Shown here: in pieces, positions 62,233 through 64,000 of the stretch
Layout of the letters: each line of letters begins with the position of its first letter
Numbering within the stretch: the first letter of the stretch is position 1
Assembly: GCF_900115005.1 (NCBI RefSeq)
Contig: NZ_FOUY01000030.1
Coordinates: forward strand, 21,939-85,938
Direction: 5' to 3'
Source: Pseudonocardia ammonioxydans
Lineage (GTDB): Bacteria; Actinomycetota; Actinomycetes; Mycobacteriales; Pseudonocardiaceae
DNA length: 64,000 nucleotides
The notes under the pieces: generated by a model
What the model was told of the DNA's origin: nothing
Seen by the model: the letters and a program-made list of their open reading frames with translations, nothing else
The model's database searches: none
Translations under genes and position numbers: made by a program

Positions 62233-62257
62233 CCGGCCCGCCCTCGTGGCGGGCCGG
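62233..62257. terminator. hairpin terminator between lpd and convergent FMN reductase
   Basis: CCGGCCCGCC and GGCGGGCCGG form a perfect 10-bp stem around a 5-nt loop (CTCGT), 14 bp after the lpd stop. Confidence 0.7.
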
Positions 62258-62274
62258 CCGGGCGGATCAGGTAC

Positions 62275-62862
62275 TCAGGCCTCGGCCGCGGCCTTGCGCG
62301 GGATCTCCGGCGCGGTCGCGCCCGCGGCGTCGCGGGGCATCCGCCGGGCGAAGGTGACGACCGCGTCGGCCAGCTCGTGCAGCCGGGACCGCACGCCGTC
62401 GTCGACGAGCGTGCCCGCCGAGAAGTGGGTGTTGTTCGCGTAGACCGCGCCGGGCACCGCCCAGGCCCGGAAGAAGCCGACCAGCGGCTTGAGCTCGTGC
62501 TCGATCGCCAGATAGTGGTGGTCGGTGCCGCCGGTGGCGATCAGCCCGACCGGCTTGCCGGCCAGGGCGTCGTTCGGGAGCAGGTCGAACAGGTTCTTCA
62601 GGCGCCCGGTGTAGCCGCCGCGGTACATCGGCGTGCCGATGACCAGCGCGTCCGCCGCGATCACCCGGTCGATCACCGTCCGGGTGTCCCCGGTGTAGTC
62701 GGCGGGGTCGCGGCCGTCGCTGAAGACCAGGTCGTACCCGCGCAGGTCGAGCAGCTCGGTGTGCACGTCGTCGTGCTCGGCCGCGCGGTCCAGTGCGGTC
62801 CCGATCGCGAGGGCCGTCTTCGAGGGGGACGACGGACTTCCCGACACGCCGAGTACCTGCAC
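62275..62862 (-). CDS. NADPH-dependent FMN reductase
   Basis: The 195-residue flavodoxin-fold protein begins VLGVSGSPSSPSKTALAIG, the FMN-phosphate loop, and has ADALVIGTPMYRGGYTGRLKN and PVGLIATGGTDHHYLAIEHEL as in SsuE/MsuE-type reductases. It supplies FMNH2 to two-component monooxygenases, which are not seen nearby. GTG 62862 has AGGAG 6 nt upstream. A small upstream gene 48 bp away on the same strand probably shares its message. Confidence 0.85.
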   Translation of the reverse strand: MQVLGVSGSPSSPSKTALAIGTALDRAAEHDDVHTELLDLRGYDLVFSDGRDPADYTGDTRTVIDRVIAADALVIGTPMYRGGYTGRLKNLFDLLPNDALAGKPVGLIATGGTDHHYLAIEHELKPLVGFFRAWAVPGAVYANNTHFSAGTLVDDGVRSRLHELADAVVTFARRMPRDAAGATAPEIPRKAAAEA

Positions 62863-62909
62863 GCTGTTCTCCTTCTCGTCGAGGGGCCGTCTCCGCGGGC
62901 GGGCGGGGG

Positions 62910-63095
62910 TCAGGCCGACGGCTCGCGACGGGCGGAGTGCTCGCGCCGGCCGGTCGGGCGGGCGGTGTCCCGCTTCTCGTGCCGGTCGGCCACCAGGGCC
63001 GCCTCGACCGCGGCCTGCACGGCGGCGGTGTTGACGTCCGGGTCGATCAGCCGGGCGGCGGCGAGGGAGCGGGCCGAGACCGAGATGCTGACCAT
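62910..63095 (-). CDS. small conserved-looking protein upstream of FMN reductase
   Basis: The 61-residue product starts MVSISVSARSLAAARLIDPD and has a helical middle (VNTAAVQAAVEAALVADRHEK) with a charged Arg-rich tail. AGGAG lies 7 nt before ATG 63095. I do not recognise the family. The beta-strand plus helices and basic tail are compatible with a ribbon-helix-helix-type DNA binder or an antitoxin, but no partner toxin is seen. It precedes the FMN reductase and may be its leader or regulator. Confidence 0.5.
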   Translation of the reverse strand: MVSISVSARSLAAARLIDPDVNTAAVQAAVEAALVADRHEKRDTARPTGRREHSARREPSA

Positions 63096-63256
63096 GTGGA
63101 AACTCCTGAAGCCTTCGCGTGGTGGGTACGTGCTCGGGGGGCCCCACGCTGGGCCCTTCCCGTGGTGTCGTCGCGCGACCCGCCGGTTGTTAACCGATCC
63201 AGGCCCCGATGTGGGTGACATGAGTTACCCGGGGGTAGGGCGCTGGTCGCGGAACT

Positions 63257-63660
63257 TTATCCCACGCCGGCGGCGAGCCAGCGACGGGTGATCCAGAGGC
63301 CGTCCGGCACCCACGGGTACTCCGGGGAACCGAGCCGGCGGCGCAGCTGTTCCATCGTCCACCAGCCGCCCTCGGCGACCTCCGACGGCTGGTGGACCAC
63401 CGGGCCGTCCCAGAACGCCTGGTAGACGTGCACGTGGGCGCGCAGGCCGTGCGGCCCGGAGCCCGGGCCGGTGTCCACCCCCAGCGCCGCCGCGTCGAAC
63501 GGGTACACGAACAGCTTCTCCAGCGCGATCCCGCTCACACCGAGCTCCTCGCCGAGCTCGCGGGCCGCGCAGTCGTCGGGCTGCTCGCCCTCGTCGAGCA
63601 CGCCACCGGCCAGGCAGTCCCACAGGCCGGGCATCACCAGCTTCGTCGGGGTCCGGCGGG
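63257..63660 (-). pseudogene. Nudix hydrolase, 5' end removed by IS insertion
   Basis: The visible ~135 residues contain RRTPTKLVMPGLWDCLAGG and a complete Nudix box GGVLDEGEQPDDCAARELGEELG (Glu residues for Mg2+), followed by a normal C-terminus (AEGGWWTMEQLRRR, DGLWITRRWL). The family's first ~30 residues, with the entry strand and the start codon, are missing; at 63655-63661 the sequence changes to the end of an IS256-type element. Without the N-terminus it is probably inactive. It would hydrolyse a nucleoside-diphosphate derivative, resembling isopentenyl-diphosphate isomerase/YfcD-type Nudix proteins. Confidence 0.75.
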
Positions 63661-64000
63661 GGACTGTAAGAACATCGGTGTAACTCCGATCAAGGAGTGT
63701 GGACCCGATGACAGACCAAGCAGCTGAGCCGGTCGACCTCGACAGCGTGACCGACGAGGAGCAGCTCGTCGATGATGACGGCGCGCAGGCAGGGCTCGAC
63801 GCGGTCGACGAGCAGTTGATCGCCCAACTCGCCGGCCGCGCCCGCGCGAACGGGCTCGACCTGACCGGCGAGAACGGCCTGCTCGCGCAGCTCACGAAGC
63901 GGGTCCTGGAGTCCGCGCTCGAGGGCGAGATCACCGACCATCTCGGCTACCAGGCCCACGATCCGGCCGGACGCAACGGCGGAAACTCCCGCAACGGGCA
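63660..64000 (+). mobile_element. IS256-family insertion sequence, left end (continues beyond window)
   Basis: The element starts around GGGACTGTAAGAACATCGG (terminal-repeat-like, 63658-63676) and carries a transposase gene that runs off the edge. The right end and target duplication are outside the window, so the exact boundary is estimated to within a few bases from where the Nudix frame stops making sense. Confidence 0.8.
63708..64000 (+). CDS. IS256-family (mutator-type) transposase, N-terminal part
   Basis: About 97 residues are visible. After an acidic start, the segment LTGENGLLAQLTKRVLESAL and EGEITDHLGYQAHDPAGRNG, followed by GGNSRNG, are the diagnostic N-terminus of IS256-type DDE transposases. 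AAGGAG lies 10 nt before ATG 63708. The catalytic Asp-Asp-Glu region lies beyond the window, so intactness cannot be judged. Confidence 0.9.
   Translation, partial: MTDQAAEPVDLDSVTDEEQLVDDDGAQAGLDAVDEQLIAQLAGRARANGLDLTGENGLLAQLTKRVLESALEGEITDHLGYQAHDPAGRNGGNSRNG

Overview
The window is very GC-rich actinobacterial chromosome with almost no spacer DNA. It carries genes typical of actinobacteria: mycothiol ligase mshC, the proteasomal ATPase arc (mpa) with its C-terminal Gln-Tyr-Leu, tRNA methyltransferase trmI beside a RecB-like nuclease, a PAC2-family protein, and a DUF222/HNH gene of the 13E12 type. A member of the Pseudonocardiales (Pseudonocardia-like) fits best; that is an inference from gene content and codon style. 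No rRNA, tRNA, CRISPR array or prophage was recognised.

Layout. 1-5.0 kb: end of a surface-polysaccharide operon (GT2 glycosyltransferase, small membrane protein, flippase, large membrane protein, small membrane protein) with stop/start overlaps. 5.1-8.9 kb: succinate-semialdehyde dehydrogenase, divergent from a two-subunit acyl-CoA dehydrogenase. 9.0-12.1 kb: flavin/PNPOx-like protein back-to-back with a polyamine pair, a fold-III ornithine decarboxylase and a fused SpeD-SpeE. 12.2-18.8 kb: secreted SGNH esterase, FUSC-type transporter, enoyl-CoA hydratase, L,D-transpeptidase and a BlaI/M56 regulator pair. 18.9-24.2 kb: DUF2236 oxygenase with its TetR, then a ChlI-like AAA+ ATPase with a VWA protein. 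24.2-28.3 kb: small metabolic and regulatory genes, including a PheC-like lipoprotein and a MarR/LLM-oxidoreductase divergon. 28.5-31.1 kb: DUF222/HNH nuclease gene behind a LexA box. 31.4-39.2 kb: amino-sugar and cell-wall recycling locus (nagA, SIS isomerase, GntR, sugar kinase, murQ, anmK, Na+/solute symporter). 39.2-49 kb: mshC, DUF2237, MFS, PAC2, metH, HAD, hisE, hisG. 49-54.6 kb: MFS/TetR efflux pair, thioesterase, RecB-like nuclease, trmI. 54.8-62.2 kb: arc, SLC13 transporter, VOC, AraC, YceI, MarR, lpd. 62.2-64 kb: FMN reductase, a small protein, and a Nudix gene cut by an IS256-type element that runs off the right edge.

How the parts work together. The 31-39 kb locus can import a wall-derived sugar (symporter), phosphorylate it (AnmK, BadF-type kinase), split the lactyl ether (MurQ), deacetylate (NagA) and isomerise/deaminate it (SIS protein) into glycolysis, under the GntR regulator and GGACCA-N-TGGTCC operators. 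ODC plus SpeD-SpeE makes spermidine from ornithine and decarboxylated SAM. hisE-hisG starts histidine synthesis, metH serves methionine synthesis, and lpd supplies E3 for 2-oxoacid dehydrogenases.

A pattern not named by ordinary gene calling runs through the window: about seventeen transcription units have a TANNNT hexamer ending 6-8 nt before the start codon. Most of these have no Shine-Dalgarno sequence, which points to leaderless transcripts. I used this to choose several start codons.
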